Positions 50,829-59,603 of a stretch of DNA of 64,000 nucleotides are shown piece by piece. The number at the start of each line of letters is the position of its first letter. Position 1 is the stretch's first letter. The DNA is from Candidatus Nitrosopumilus sp. (GTDB lineage Archaea > Thermoproteota > Nitrososphaeria > Nitrososphaerales > Nitrosopumilaceae). Below the pieces are notes generated by a model. That model worked only from the letters and a program-made list of their open reading frames with translations. It had not been told where the DNA came from and searched no databases. The stretch is taken from positions 579,208 to 643,207 of the forward strand of contig JABSRD010000001.1 of assembly GCA_013215285.1 (NCBI GenBank). The letters run 5' to 3'. A program made the translations under genes and the position numbers.

Positions 50829-51075
50829 GCAGTTCTCCTGAATTCTTTTTACATAAAAATGATATTTTTGACATATGTTGAAAATCTAACCATCTCAAAG
50901 AAAAACGATTTATTTTGAATATGAGTGCTTAAAAATTAGGTTCAACTTTGATAGTTTTTCAAAAATACTGTGATCTATTGCGATATATGAAATGTGTAAA
51001 TAACATGGAAATTTTTTTGAATTAATACAATTATGACTGATAACCTTTTTAAATAAAAAAATTTATAAAAATTAG
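50829..51075. promoter_or_regulatory. Divergent intergenic region nadK / ferredoxin
   Basis: 247 nt without a supported gene. A TTTTTAAATA box near 51045-51054 is at leaderless distance from ATG 51076. No other repeated or palindromic motif was noticed. Confidence 0.4.
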
Positions 51076-52023
51076 ATGTCACTGCTTCTAAAAGATCGAG
51101 TTTGGACGATGGAAGCCCCAACTGCAAAACGTGGCGTTTATCCATTACATGGATTCAAACTTGGACTTTATCGATTACCCATTAAACTTGAAGATCCTTT
51201 AGAAATAAAATCAGTTCATGATGGTCTCAAAAAGACATTTGAAATGGACATGTATGCTGATAGAATCTATGCAACATATCGTTGGACAGAAAGAAACAAA
51301 GATGATCCAGATGCTAAAGGATACGAAGAAGTCGAATTATCAGTTACAGTAGAAATTGTTACAGGTGAAGTTGTAGATATTATCTATCAAGTATTTCCAA
51401 TTGAAAAATTCGGTGATCCTAATTGGGTTATAGATTATAGAAAGAAAGCAGACCATTTTGCAAAAATGGTAATTGATACTATGTTACGTAATACTATTCT
51501 CGCTGATAAAATGATTTCATATTTAGCAAAGACTGAAAAAATTTCTGAGGTTGCAGCAATTGAAAAACTTGAAGAACTAACTCCTTTGGCAAAAATTGTT
51601 CTCGGCGCAAAACCAAAAGCAATTGAAGCAACAGATGAAGATGCCGAAGATGATGATGCAGAATATGAAATCCCCGATGGTGCAAAACCTGGCCCAATTG
51701 ATGTTGAGTTTAAAACAAAATTAAAATTATCTCCTGCATATGATGCACCAGAACACACAATCAAAACTTGGGGTAGAAAAGGTACCAGTAATGGAATAAT
51801 GGGTATTTGGGGAGAATTTGTTTCTGTAGATTATGATATTTGTATTGCAGACGGTGGATGTCTTGAAGCATGTCCAGTTGGTGTTTACGAGTGGTTTGAC
51901 ACTCCTGGAAATCCTGCATCTGGTAAGAAACCATTAATGTCAAAAGAACCTGATTGCATTTTCTGTCTTGCGTGTGAAGGTGTTTGTCCGCCACAAGCAA
52001 TCAAAATTTTTGAAATGAAATAA
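51076..52023 (+). CDS. Ferredoxin-domain protein with long N-terminal extension, 315 aa
   Basis: The last ~80 residues form a two-cluster ferredoxin domain: CIADGGCLEACPVGVYEWFD and PDCIFCLACEGVCPPQAIKIFEMK. The first ~190 residues are a soluble helical/beta domain without cysteines (RGVYPLHGFKLGLYRLPIKLEDPLEIKSVHDGLKKTF...), followed by an acidic linker (EATDEDAEDDDAEYEIPDG) and a short bridge that resembles the zinc-ferredoxin N-terminal region (TWGRKGTSNGIMGIWGEFVSVDYD). It probably carries electrons, perhaps for the 2-oxoacid oxidoreductase. The extra domain is not known to me and looks lineage-specific. Confidence 0.88.
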   Translation: MSLLLKDRVWTMEAPTAKRGVYPLHGFKLGLYRLPIKLEDPLEIKSVHDGLKKTFEMDMYADRIYATYRWTERNKDDPDAKGYEEVELSVTVEIVTGEVVDIIYQVFPIEKFGDPNWVIDYRKKADHFAKMVIDTMLRNTILADKMISYLAKTEKISEVAAIEKLEELTPLAKIVLGAKPKAIEATDEDAEDDDAEYEIPDGAKPGPIDVEFKTKLKLSPAYDAPEHTIKTWGRKGTSNGIMGIWGEFVSVDYDICIADGGCLEACPVGVYEWFDTPGNPASGKKPLMSKEPDCIFCLACEGVCPPQAIKIFEMK

Positions 52024-52075
52024 TTCAAATCTCTTACATGTATAAGTAGCAATTGGTGATTTTGAAACACAGGTC

Positions 52076-54160
52076 ATGTCAGCAAATCCATTTACTCAGT
52101 TAATTTTTGATCTGTTTATTTTATCAGCTATAATTATTTCTGCATACACTGTAAATTTTTACTATTTGGCATTTCTTTCTAGACGAAGAAAAGGTGTTAT
52201 ACCTACTGTTGATTTGGGAACTCCGTCTGTAACAATACAACTTCCAATTTATAATGAAAAATATGTCGCAAAAAGACTAGTTGATGCAGTTTGTAATTTG
52301 GATTATCCAAAAGACCAACTAAACATTATGGTATTAGATGACTCTGATGATGACACCGTACAATTACTTGAAAGTGTAGTTAATGATTATAAAAAACAAG
52401 GATTTCAAATTGAACATATTCGTAGGGGAACAAGAAAAGGGTACAAGGCAGGTGCTCTCAAATATGCAATGGAAATCACCACTTCTGAATATGTTGCAAT
52501 CTTTGATGCTGATTTTATTCCACCTACATCGTTTCTCAAACAAGCAATTCCACATTTTTCAAAACCAAACATAGGTCTCATTCAATGTCGTTGGGGACAT
52601 GTAAATGAAAACTATTCAACAATCACTCAAGTACAGGCACTAAGTCTTGATTTCCATTTCCTTATTGAGCAAAAAGCCAAAAGTAATTCACATCTCTTTA
52701 TGAATTTCAATGGTACTGCTGGAATTTGGAGACGAGATTGTATTGAAGATGCTGGAGGCTGGCATACTGCAACACTAGTTGAAGATCTTGATTTGAGTTA
52801 TAGGGCACAAATGAAAGGATGGAAATGTGTTTTCTTACCTGATATTGTAGTTGATGCAGAACTACCTGCTCAGATGAATGGTGCTAAAAGACAACAATAT
52901 CGTTGGGCAAAAGGTTCTATTCAATGTGCAACAAAATTGCTTTTTGATATTGTTGTAAAACGTAAAGTTGCAATTGAAGCAAAAATTCAGGCATTTATTC
53001 AATTAACTCGTCACATTGTTTTTCCTTTGATATTGATTCAATTTTTGACATTACCAATTTTGTTAGCAGGACAAGTTAATCTCTACGTAGTAAGTTTCCT
53101 TCCTGTAATTACTCTTGCAACATATCTTGCAATGGGACCTGGTGCATACATACTGATTATGCAAAGTATGTATGGAAAATCTTGGAAATCAAAAATGAAG
53201 ATAATGCCTGCATTGTTAATTTACAATGCGGGAATGTCTGTAAATAATACTGTTGCAGTCTTTGATGCAGTTCTTGGAAAGAAAAATGAATTTCTTCGGA
53301 CTCCAAAATATGGTTTAATTTCAAAAGATGATGATTGGAAAGACAAGGCCTACAACTTACCATTTACACAAACTACACTTCTTGAGATCTTTTTTGGTGT
53401 ATATGGTATTATGGGGATCTTTATTGCCATATTTTCAAATAATCCAATTTTTGTACCAATTATTGCATTACAAACTATTGGCTTTTTCTTTATTGCATAC
53501 CTGAGTATATCTCATACACGATTTAGAAGAAATAAATCCAAAAATGCCATACCTCTCACAAAAAAAGAAAAAACTGCAAATAATATTTACAAACTTGCAA
53601 TGCTTGGAATTGTTGCGATAATTGTCTTTGGTGGTTACATGGCAATTTCTGGTTACAATACTGAGATTTACCCTCTTGATAGAATTCGAGGAAATCTTGA
53701 TGGAATTGTAGGTTCTTCAGATCCTAATGTAATTCGTGATCATTTGGTGGCAATTCAAACTGATTTGGATGTTGTAATGGTGAATCTTCCAGAAACAATT
53801 GATGCAGATGGTAAATTGATTGCTAAAAACCCCGTTTGGATATTTAGTACAGAATCTACAAACTTCCTCAGAATTCAAAATAATATTGATACCATGATTA
53901 CAAGTGTTAATGACATCTCATCCATTTCAAAAGACAACCCTGCATATCATACAGCAATGTTGGATATCAACGATAGAGCAGAAATATTAAAAATCAATAT
54001 TATGGATGCAACACAATACATGTACATCAGTCCCGCAAATATGGTGATGAGTGTAGTTTGGGTTGCAGCAATAATTGGAATCTTTGCTGTATTGAAAAGA
54101 AAGAGAACACAACTCAAAAAATCTGATTTATCGCCAAATATTGCTTTAGAAACAGTCTAG
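52076..54160 (+). CDS. GT2-family membrane glycosyltransferase (cellulose-synthase-like) with extra C-terminal domain
   Basis: A processive-type GT2 enzyme: TM near residues 8-35, UDP-sugar domain with IQLPIYNEKYVAKRLVDAV, DDSDDDT, FDADFIPP, LVEDLDLSYRAQM and QQYRWAKG (the D,D,D,Q(Q/R)xRW residues are present), then four or more TM segments (e.g. HIVFPLILIQFLTLPILLAG, IFFGVYGIMGIFIAIF). It would build and export a polysaccharide. Residues ~500-694 are an appended unit: TM helix, a ~130-residue external domain and a last TM helix. This unit is copied almost unchanged in the next gene. Confidence 0.92.
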   Translation: MSANPFTQLIFDLFILSAIIISAYTVNFYYLAFLSRRRKGVIPTVDLGTPSVTIQLPIYNEKYVAKRLVDAVCNLDYPKDQLNIMVLDDSDDDTVQLLESVVNDYKKQGFQIEHIRRGTRKGYKAGALKYAMEITTSEYVAIFDADFIPPTSFLKQAIPHFSKPNIGLIQCRWGHVNENYSTITQVQALSLDFHFLIEQKAKSNSHLFMNFNGTAGIWRRDCIEDAGGWHTATLVEDLDLSYRAQMKGWKCVFLPDIVVDAELPAQMNGAKRQQYRWAKGSIQCATKLLFDIVVKRKVAIEAKIQAFIQLTRHIVFPLILIQFLTLPILLAGQVNLYVVSFLPVITLATYLAMGPGAYILIMQSMYGKSWKSKMKIMPALLIYNAGMSVNNTVAVFDAVLGKKNEFLRTPKYGLISKDDDWKDKAYNLPFTQTTLLEIFFGVYGIMGIFIAIFSNNPIFVPIIALQTIGFFFIAYLSISHTRFRRNKSKNAIPLTKKEKTANNIYKLAMLGIVAIIVFGGYMAISGYNTEIYPLDRIRGNLDGIVGSSDPNVIRDHLVAIQTDLDVVMVNLPETIDADGKLIAKNPVWIFSTESTNFLRIQNNIDTMITSVNDISSISKDNPAYHTAMLDINDRAEILKINIMDATQYMYISPANMVMSVVWVAAIIGIFAVLKRKRTQLKKSDLSPNIALETV
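53579..54011 (+). repeat. ~433-nt direct repeat, copy 1
   Basis: Identical to 54349-54781 (offset 770 nt) apart from three C/T differences near 53935-53939. Similarity falls at once on both sides. Encodes the C-terminal domain shared by the two genes. Confidence 0.95.
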
Positions 54161-54216
54161 TTCTTTCTCTGGAAATTTCAGTGAATTTTTATGTGTCTTA
54201 ACAATTAATTTGTCTG

Positions 54217-54912
54217 ATGCCTGAATTTGATTCACTTGCAATGGTTGTATTGGCTATTGCAATAGTCGGTATCATAATAGTCACTGCAAAATCAAGATTA
54301 ACTTCAAATAATGTAACCTTGAACAATAGTGGTAAAACAACAATGTCTAATAATATTTACAAACTTGCAATGCTTGGAATTGTTGCGATAATTGTCTTTG
54401 GTGGTTACATGGCAATTTCTGGTTACAATACTGAGATTTACCCTCTTGATAGAATTCGAGGAAATCTTGATGGAATTGTAGGTTCTTCAGATCCTAATGT
54501 AATTCGTGATCATTTGGTGGCAATTCAAACTGATTTGGATGTTGTAATGGTGAATCTTCCAGAAACAATTGATGCAGATGGTAAATTGATTGCTAAAAAC
54601 CCCGTTTGGATATTTAGTACAGAATCTACAAACTTCCTCAGAATTCAAAATAATATTGATACCATGATTACAAGTGTTAATGACATCTCATCCATTTCAA
54701 AAGATAATTCTGCATATCATACAGCAATGTTGGATATCAACGATAGAGCAGAAATATTAAAAATCAATATTATGGATGCAACTCCATACATGTATGTCAG
54801 TCCTGAAAACATGATGATGAGTGTTGTTTGGATTGCAGTAGTAATTGGAATCATTATTTTATTGAAAAGAAAGAAAGAACAACTTCAGAAAATAGATGAA
54901 ATTGGTATCTAG
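54217..54912 (+). CDS. Membrane protein copying the C-terminal domain of the GT2 protein, 231 aa
   Basis: An N-terminal membrane helix (AMVVLAIAIVGIIIVTAKS), a short linker, then a stretch equal to residues ~500-645 of the upstream glycosyltransferase: TM (YKLAMLGIVAIIVFGGYMAISGY), the external domain TEIYPLDRIRGNLDGIVG... and a C-terminal TM (MMSVVWIAVVIGIIILL) ending in charged KRKKEQLQKIDE. The shared part differs by a single amino acid over ~140 residues, whereas the flanks differ. Probably an accessory subunit for the same polysaccharide machine. 56 nt after the GT2 gene. Confidence 0.85.
   Translation: MPEFDSLAMVVLAIAIVGIIIVTAKSRLTSNNVTLNNSGKTTMSNNIYKLAMLGIVAIIVFGGYMAISGYNTEIYPLDRIRGNLDGIVGSSDPNVIRDHLVAIQTDLDVVMVNLPETIDADGKLIAKNPVWIFSTESTNFLRIQNNIDTMITSVNDISSISKDNSAYHTAMLDINDRAEILKINIMDATPYMYVSPENMMMSVVWIAVVIGIIILLKRKKEQLQKIDEIGI
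54349..54781 (+). repeat. ~433-nt direct repeat, copy 2
   Basis: Second copy of 53579-54011 inside the downstream gene; near-perfect nucleotide identity, including third codon positions, indicates recent duplication or gene conversion. Confidence 0.95.
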
Positions 54913-56420
54913 GAAATATTTAGATCCTTTCTAATTTCGTCTACTGCTCTAATTCCATAAATGTCTCTTATTTGCTGAATTCTTACAGATTCTTTTAACA
55001 TGTCTCGTCCTATTGCATTTGATAAAATTGAATAAACATCACTAAATCTAATTTCCCATTTATCTGCACAATCTAAAATTTTACTTACTGCCCATTGTCT
55101 TACTTCGTGAGGTAATGGAATCTTTTCACCTGCTTCAATTGAAATTTTATCAAATAGATTAACAATGTCAGCAGTTTGTAATGCCATTTTTTCAAGATTT
55201 TTTGAATTCCCATACTTTGTTTCTGAATTCATTCTAATACTTGATTGATATTCTGAAAGTTTCAACAATGCCATCATCTCTACGGAAGAGTCACTCGATG
55301 CCTTGTTTGTAACATTTCTGATTGCCTGCACCTCTTCAAATAATTTTTCAGATTTTTTATGGAATTCTATCGTTGATTCATCTTGTCTTTTTAGAATATC
55401 TGAAACAGAGGATATTTTTTGTTCAATACTGTTTGTTTTATCAAACACATCTTGTTTGAAATCTGAAAAATCTCCCTGAACTGATTTGAGTCCCTCTCCT
55501 ACAAATGCTGTGGAATCAGCTCTTTGTGATAATGCTCCAATTTCCGTCTCAATTTTATCAATTTTACCTCCTAATTCCTTCATAGATTCGAGGCTTAGAT
55601 TGTCTATTGTGCTTGTCTGTGATGATATGGTTTCAAACTGTTGTTTGAGTCCCTCAATTACTCCTCCTAGAGAATCAATTTTTGATGCCTTTGATGATAT
55701 GGCATCAATTGTAATTTTAATTGCATTTAATTCAGCATTGAGATTTGAAGTAGACGACATCCCCTCAGCAATTTTCTCAAATTCTTGTCTAAGACTTTCA
55801 ATAACTTGTGTTCCTGTTTCGTTATCTCCAGTTTTTCCTGAAATGTTTTCAATGCTGTTTTTTAAATTATTAATTTCAGAACTAATTTCCAAAAATGAAT
55901 CTGTTTTTCCAGAAACTTTTCTAAGATCATCTCTTACTTCATCAATTCTTTGAGCCATTTTGATAATCATTTCAGAATTATTTTTAATTGAATTTATACT
56001 GTCTTCTACTCTTTGAGATAGTTCAGGTGATGCTTTTTGTGATGAAGCAATTTTATTTATCTCATCTTGTAATTTGGTAGTTTGATCATTAATCTTATTG
56101 ACTAAATTGGATTGTGTTCTTACTTGATTTAATCCTGCATATAATTTCTGAGTATCTCCTTCTATAATGTTGATTTGTTTTGATTGTTTTTGGATATATT
56201 CAAAAGTTGATGCTAGTGAATCTATCATACCTTTCATTGATACTAGGACCTTTTGGTTTTCACCAAAAATTTTTGACATTACTTTGATCTCTTTTTGTAA
56301 TGCTTTATTTGAATCTGAAACTGATGCGACTTTCTTTAGTAGTATGGATGGATTTGGCTCCCTTTTTACAACTTTTTTTGTTTGCTTTACTATTTTTTTC
56401 TTTGTAGTTTTAGTAGCCAT
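54909..56420 (-). CDS. Long coiled-coil protein, 503 aa
   Basis: Basic N-terminus (ATKTTKKKIVKQTKKVVKREPNP), then a ~370-residue heptad-type region rich in Ser, Ile, Asn and Lys (EINKIASSQKAS..., SINSIKNNSEMIIKMAQRIDEVRDDLRKVSG, repeated units containing 'SLRQEFEKIAEGM' and 'GLKQQFETISSQT'), and a globular C-terminus (KIPLPHEVRQWAVSKILDCADKWEIRFSDVYSILSNAIGRDMLKESVRIQQIRDIYGIRAVDEIRKDLN). No membrane segment. Resembles the signalling part of chemoreceptors only in heptad pattern. Possibly a structural or DNA-associated protein; not recognised. It overlaps the 231-aa gene by 4 nt, converging. Confidence 0.85.
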   Translation of the reverse strand: MATKTTKKKIVKQTKKVVKREPNPSILLKKVASVSDSNKALQKEIKVMSKIFGENQKVLVSMKGMIDSLASTFEYIQKQSKQINIIEGDTQKLYAGLNQVRTQSNLVNKINDQTTKLQDEINKIASSQKASPELSQRVEDSINSIKNNSEMIIKMAQRIDEVRDDLRKVSGKTDSFLEISSEINNLKNSIENISGKTGDNETGTQVIESLRQEFEKIAEGMSSTSNLNAELNAIKITIDAISSKASKIDSLGGVIEGLKQQFETISSQTSTIDNLSLESMKELGGKIDKIETEIGALSQRADSTAFVGEGLKSVQGDFSDFKQDVFDKTNSIEQKISSVSDILKRQDESTIEFHKKSEKLFEEVQAIRNVTNKASSDSSVEMMALLKLSEYQSSIRMNSETKYGNSKNLEKMALQTADIVNLFDKISIEAGEKIPLPHEVRQWAVSKILDCADKWEIRFSDVYSILSNAIGRDMLKESVRIQQIRDIYGIRAVDEIRKDLNIS

Positions 56421-56481
56421 ACGAATTAAATTAAAAATTTGATGATAAAAAAGTTAGCTATAAAATAAAAAATGTAAAGAG

Positions 56482-56589
56482 CTACCTGTTTACCATTTCT
56501 GGTTCATGAAGTAATTCATGAAATGTCTTTTCAGCCAATCCATTATGTGTCTCAATAAACCCTTTTGGACAATATTCGCATTGAATCAT
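56482..56589 (-). CDS. Zinc-finger-like microprotein, 35 aa
   Basis: ATG 56589 opens 35 residues starting MIQCEYCPKGFIETHNG and continuing AEKTFHELLHEP. The CxxC and the spaced histidines resemble a compact C2H2-type finger. The start codon abuts a perfect 25-nt palindrome, which suggests a regulated, probably autoregulated gene. Too short for the ORF track; unknown family. Confidence 0.5.
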   Translation of the reverse strand: MIQCEYCPKGFIETHNGLAEKTFHELLHEPEMVNR

Positions 56590-56614
56590 ATAGTACGGTA
56601 TGGTACCGTACTAT
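56590..56614. promoter_or_regulatory. Perfect 25-nt palindrome (operator candidate)
   Basis: Arms ATAGTACGGTA and TACCGTACTAT with centre TGG are perfectly complementary (11 bp each). It directly precedes the ATG of the 35-aa minus-strand ORF and lies ~230 nt before the antiporter gene. GC-rich inner arms in AT-rich DNA stand out. It could be a repressor site or, if transcribed, a hairpin. Confidence 0.65.
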
Positions 56615-56847
56615 TAATGCTCAGGTGATTATCAAATAACCAAATATGCAGTCAGATACCCCAGGTCATATCTCATCATAATCAGTTGACCTACTCATCA
56701 CTCTGCATTTAGATGACAATTGCTAAGAATAAAGAGGTTAATCACTATCTGTTTTATGAGCCTACTTTTGATGAATCATTATTGTTTGATTTAATTTTAA
56801 AATTTTCAATGAGTAATCGTTTTTAAAGAAATTTGTTAAACGATAAC

Positions 56848-58167
56848 ATGCAAAACCTTTCACTACAATTAGACTCGAGTGGAATTCAAAACTCTCTGAA
56901 CAATACTGTCACTAGTATAATTGAGCAAATTACTCCTGAGCTTCCTCACACAAGTTTTGTAACTGATTTAGCTTTTATCATGATAATTGGTGCAGTTGTA
57001 ACACTTGCCTTTTTTAAAATTAAACAACCTTTGATCATTGGTTATCTTTTTGCAGGAATGTTGATTGGTCCATTTTCCACATTGTGGTCCTGGATTTTAC
57101 CTAAAGGTGGCCCTAATTCTGAAGTTGCAGGAGCTGTAGGAATTTTATCTGATATCTCAGCATTGAATCTTTTTGCAGAAATTGGTGTTATTTTACTCCT
57201 TTTTGTTATTGGTATTGAATTTCCATATTCAAAAATTAAAAGTATTGGTAGAGTTGCAGTTGGAGTTGGTTCAATTGGATTGTTTTCAACATTAGGTGTT
57301 ATTTTTTATACTGCTATTGCCCTTGGATTGAATTTCATGGATGCATTATTCATTTCTGCAGCATTATCGATATCCAGTACTGCAATTATTGTCAAACTTT
57401 TAGAGGAAACAGGGAGAATCAAAAAAGAATCATCTATCCTAATTTTGGGTATCTTAATTGTCGAAGACGTAATAGCAGTTATTTTAATTTCTTCATTACA
57501 ATCTATTGCTCTAGTTGGAACTGTATCAATAGAATCTATTATAGCAGTAGTGGCAGTTGCAGTTGCTCTAATTGTTGGAACATTTACTATTGGAACTCGT
57601 GTAATTCCTCCACTCATTGATAGAGTGGCCGCAGCTGAGAATCGTGAAATTTTATTACTCAGCGTTCTTGGTTTGTGTTTTGGATGTGCTTTATTTGCAA
57701 ATGTTGTAGGACTATCTGTAGCAATTGGAGCATTTTTAGCAGGAGTACTTGTGGCTGAATCAAAATCTGCTGAGGTTGCAAAATTACTTTCTAGTCCAAT
57801 TAAGGATATGTTTGTAGCAATATTCTTTATCTCAGTTGGTGCATTGATGGATGTTTCACAACTTCAAAATTATATCTATGTAGCAATTGTTTTGATTGCA
57901 GTTTCTATTGGAATGAAGTTTGGAAGTAATTTAATTGGAAATTTTATATTTCGACAAAAACGTGGAAAAGCAATACGTTCTGCAACCACTTTAGCTGCCC
58001 CTAGAGGTGAATTCTCAATTGTAATTATTAAAGTTGGAGTGGATATGGGGGCAGTAAGTTCTTTCTTATTCCCATTGATAGGTATGATTACTATAATTAC
58101 TGCAATAATTACTCCCTTTCTGATGAAAGCTGGTGACAAAGTAATTCCTGTAGTAGATAAAAAATAA
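56848..58167 (+). CDS. Monovalent cation:proton antiporter (CPA2/KefB-type membrane domain)
   Basis: About 12 membrane segments from residue 40 on: LAFIMIIGAVVTLAFFKIKQPLIIGYLFAGMLIGPFS, AEIGVILLLFVIGIEFPYSKIKSIGRVAVG, ALFISAALSISSTAIIVKLLEETGRIKKESSILILGILIVEDVIAVILI (the ED pair), FANVVGLSVAIGAFLAGVLVAES, and AAPRGEFSIVIIK. It exchanges Na+ or K+ for protons. There is no C-terminal TrkA-N domain. ATG 56848 is taken because a TTTTTAAAG box lies 24 nt upstream (leaderless); the track uses TTG 56833. Followed after 1 nt by the 141-aa gene. Confidence 0.92.
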   Translation: MQNLSLQLDSSGIQNSLNNTVTSIIEQITPELPHTSFVTDLAFIMIIGAVVTLAFFKIKQPLIIGYLFAGMLIGPFSTLWSWILPKGGPNSEVAGAVGILSDISALNLFAEIGVILLLFVIGIEFPYSKIKSIGRVAVGVGSIGLFSTLGVIFYTAIALGLNFMDALFISAALSISSTAIIVKLLEETGRIKKESSILILGILIVEDVIAVILISSLQSIALVGTVSIESIIAVVAVAVALIVGTFTIGTRVIPPLIDRVAAAENREILLLSVLGLCFGCALFANVVGLSVAIGAFLAGVLVAESKSAEVAKLLSSPIKDMFVAIFFISVGALMDVSQLQNYIYVAIVLIAVSIGMKFGSNLIGNFIFRQKRGKAIRSATTLAAPRGEFSIVIIKVGVDMGAVSSFLFPLIGMITIITAIITPFLMKAGDKVIPVVDKK

Positions 58168-58168
58168 A

Positions 58169-58594
58169 ATGTCTGATGAATTAAATAAATTCTTAGAGCG
58201 AGTACATGATGGCATAACCACTTTTGATTTTGATGGAAAAGAAACTCCTTGTATTGTAATTGATGAAAAAAAATATGACGAAATGCTATCAAAAGTAGCT
58301 GGACAATCTTTGTCAATTAACACTGATCTGAATATTCTTCAAGATGGTTTGGGAAATGTTTTTGTCGAAATAGTTTTAGAATTTTCAAAAGGAAATATTG
58401 CTGAAAATTTTTTAGTTAATGCAAAAACTCATTTTCCTTTTTTTGAACATCTTGCAAATACATCGATGCTTGCTCTTTCTTCTCCAAGATCTCAGTATGG
58501 CAAAGAAAATATTTTCATGATTCAGTTACCTCGTCCAGAAAAAGCTCAAAATGCACTTGAAATTATTAAAAATGCACTAGCACCAAAAGAATAA
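58169..58594 (+). CDS. Hypothetical cytosolic protein downstream of antiporter, 141 aa
   Basis: A soluble alpha/beta protein (ELNKFLERVHDGITTFDFDGKETPCIVIDEKKYDEMLSKVAG..., GNVFVEIVLEFSKGNIAENFLVNAKTHFPFFEHLANTSMLALSSP, QLPRPEKAQNALEIIKNAL). It starts 1 nt after the antiporter stop, so it is almost certainly co-translated and might be its regulatory partner, but no known ligand-binding motif is visible. Confidence 0.78.
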   Translation: MSDELNKFLERVHDGITTFDFDGKETPCIVIDEKKYDEMLSKVAGQSLSINTDLNILQDGLGNVFVEIVLEFSKGNIAENFLVNAKTHFPFFEHLANTSMLALSSPRSQYGKENIFMIQLPRPEKAQNALEIIKNALAPKE

Positions 58595-58600
58595 TGATTA

Positions 58601-58676
58601 TGGTGCAGTTACCGGGATTTGAACCCGGGTCACGTACTTGGCAAGCACGAGTACTACCAGACTGTACTATAACTGC
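58601..58676 (-). tRNA. tRNA-Gly(GCC), CCA encoded
   Basis: Read on the minus strand from 58676: acceptor GCAGTTA pairs with TAACTGC, discriminator A (58604), CCA at 58603-58601. D arm GTAC/GTAC, anticodon stem CGTGC/GCACG with loop TTGCCAA (anticodon GCC), T arm CCGGG-TTCAAAT-CCCGG. 73 nt without CCA; no intron. It lies between two plus-strand genes. Confidence 0.95.
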
Positions 58677-58739
58677 AACAATCCTTGAGGTTGAATTTGG
58701 ATATTAAACTGTTTTTAACTATTTCAACTAAGAGATATT

Positions 58740-59003
58740 GTGAATGAAGTTATTTTAAAAAAACTAGAACAAAAAATACGAGATACTATTTCAAACAAAG
58801 ATGATCTTGGAGAATTAATTAAATCACTTTCAAACATTGATGATTCAAAATCATTTGCTTTAGGTATTATAGTGGGAAGAATTTACAACGCCTTTTTTTA
58901 CCAATCAAAAAGAGTACTTGATCGAGAACCAACAAAGAATGAATTTGAAGAATTTTTAGAATTTATTAAAAACAAAAAATCTGATTTAGAAAATTTATGG
59001 TGA
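58740..59003 (+). CDS. Hypothetical helical protein, 87 aa
   Basis: A small all-helical protein (EVILKKLEQKIRDTISNKDDLGELIKSLSNIDDSKSFALGIIVGRIYNAFFYQSKRVLDREPTKNEFEEFLEFI). GTG start at 58740. No cysteine, no membrane segment. It reads like a compact helical regulator or adaptor but is not recognised. The 3' end overlaps the converging uL16 gene by 9 nt. Confidence 0.7.
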   Translation: MNEVILKKLEQKIRDTISNKDDLGELIKSLSNIDDSKSFALGIIVGRIYNAFFYQSKRVLDREPTKNEFEEFLEFIKNKKSDLENLW

Positions 59004-59504
59004 TGACTTGTTCCATTCAACTACTTTGATTAGTGGTGTGCCTGGTAATTTTACACATGCTCCATGAAGTGCTTTCTTTGCTGCTTGTAAATGAGCATCA
59101 CCATTAACGTATAATTCCATGATGCATTGACCTTGTTTCACTCTTGCACCTAAACTAACTGCTTTCCCCCATGATCTTCTCATTCCTTCTGAAACTCTGT
59201 CTGCACCTGCAGTTGCAATTTGTTTATTTTCTCTAAGAAGATTATGTGGATAAATTCTGAGTCTAGTGTAATATCCTTGTTCACCAGTTGTTTTTTCTAA
59301 TGTTTTATTTGCTGCCAATCTTGTTGATTCAATTGCCATATGTCTAATCTGAATTTTTTCATTGAGACATAATTGTACACAATACTGGTATGTTCCTCTT
59401 TTTCCACCTTGAAATTTTGCAATTTTAATTTGTGGTTTACCTTTGATGTACTCTTTTCTGGTGAAAACTTGACCATTTCCAGCACTATAATTGGCTCCAT
59501 GCAT
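58995..59504 (-). CDS. rpl10e: Large-subunit ribosomal protein uL16 (L10e)
   Basis: A 169-residue archaeal uL16/L10e: QVFTRKEYIKGKPQIKIAKFQGGKRGTYQYCVQLCLNEKIQIRHMAIESTRLAANKTLEKTTGEQGYYTRLRIYPHNLLRENK, GADRVSEGMRRSWGKAVSLGARVKQGQCIMELYV. It sits near the peptidyl-transferase centre. It is a single-gene unit here, divergent from the tRNA endonuclease gene. Confidence 0.96.
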   Translation of the reverse strand: MHGANYSAGNGQVFTRKEYIKGKPQIKIAKFQGGKRGTYQYCVQLCLNEKIQIRHMAIESTRLAANKTLEKTTGEQGYYTRLRIYPHNLLRENKQIATAGADRVSEGMRRSWGKAVSLGARVKQGQCIMELYVNGDAHLQAAKKALHGACVKLPGTPLIKVVEWNKSSP

Positions 59505-59603
59505 GATGTTCTCAAACCCGAATACCCATATTTTAACGATTAGCCAGTTATCATTCGTGTTCTTCCAATGCTTATATGGAAATTCTATGATTTTCTTTTC
59601 ATC

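Noticed and set aside
57876-58316. Minus-strand ORFs opposite the antiporter and 141-aa gene
   Set aside because: Shadow frames of membrane-helix codons on the other strand.
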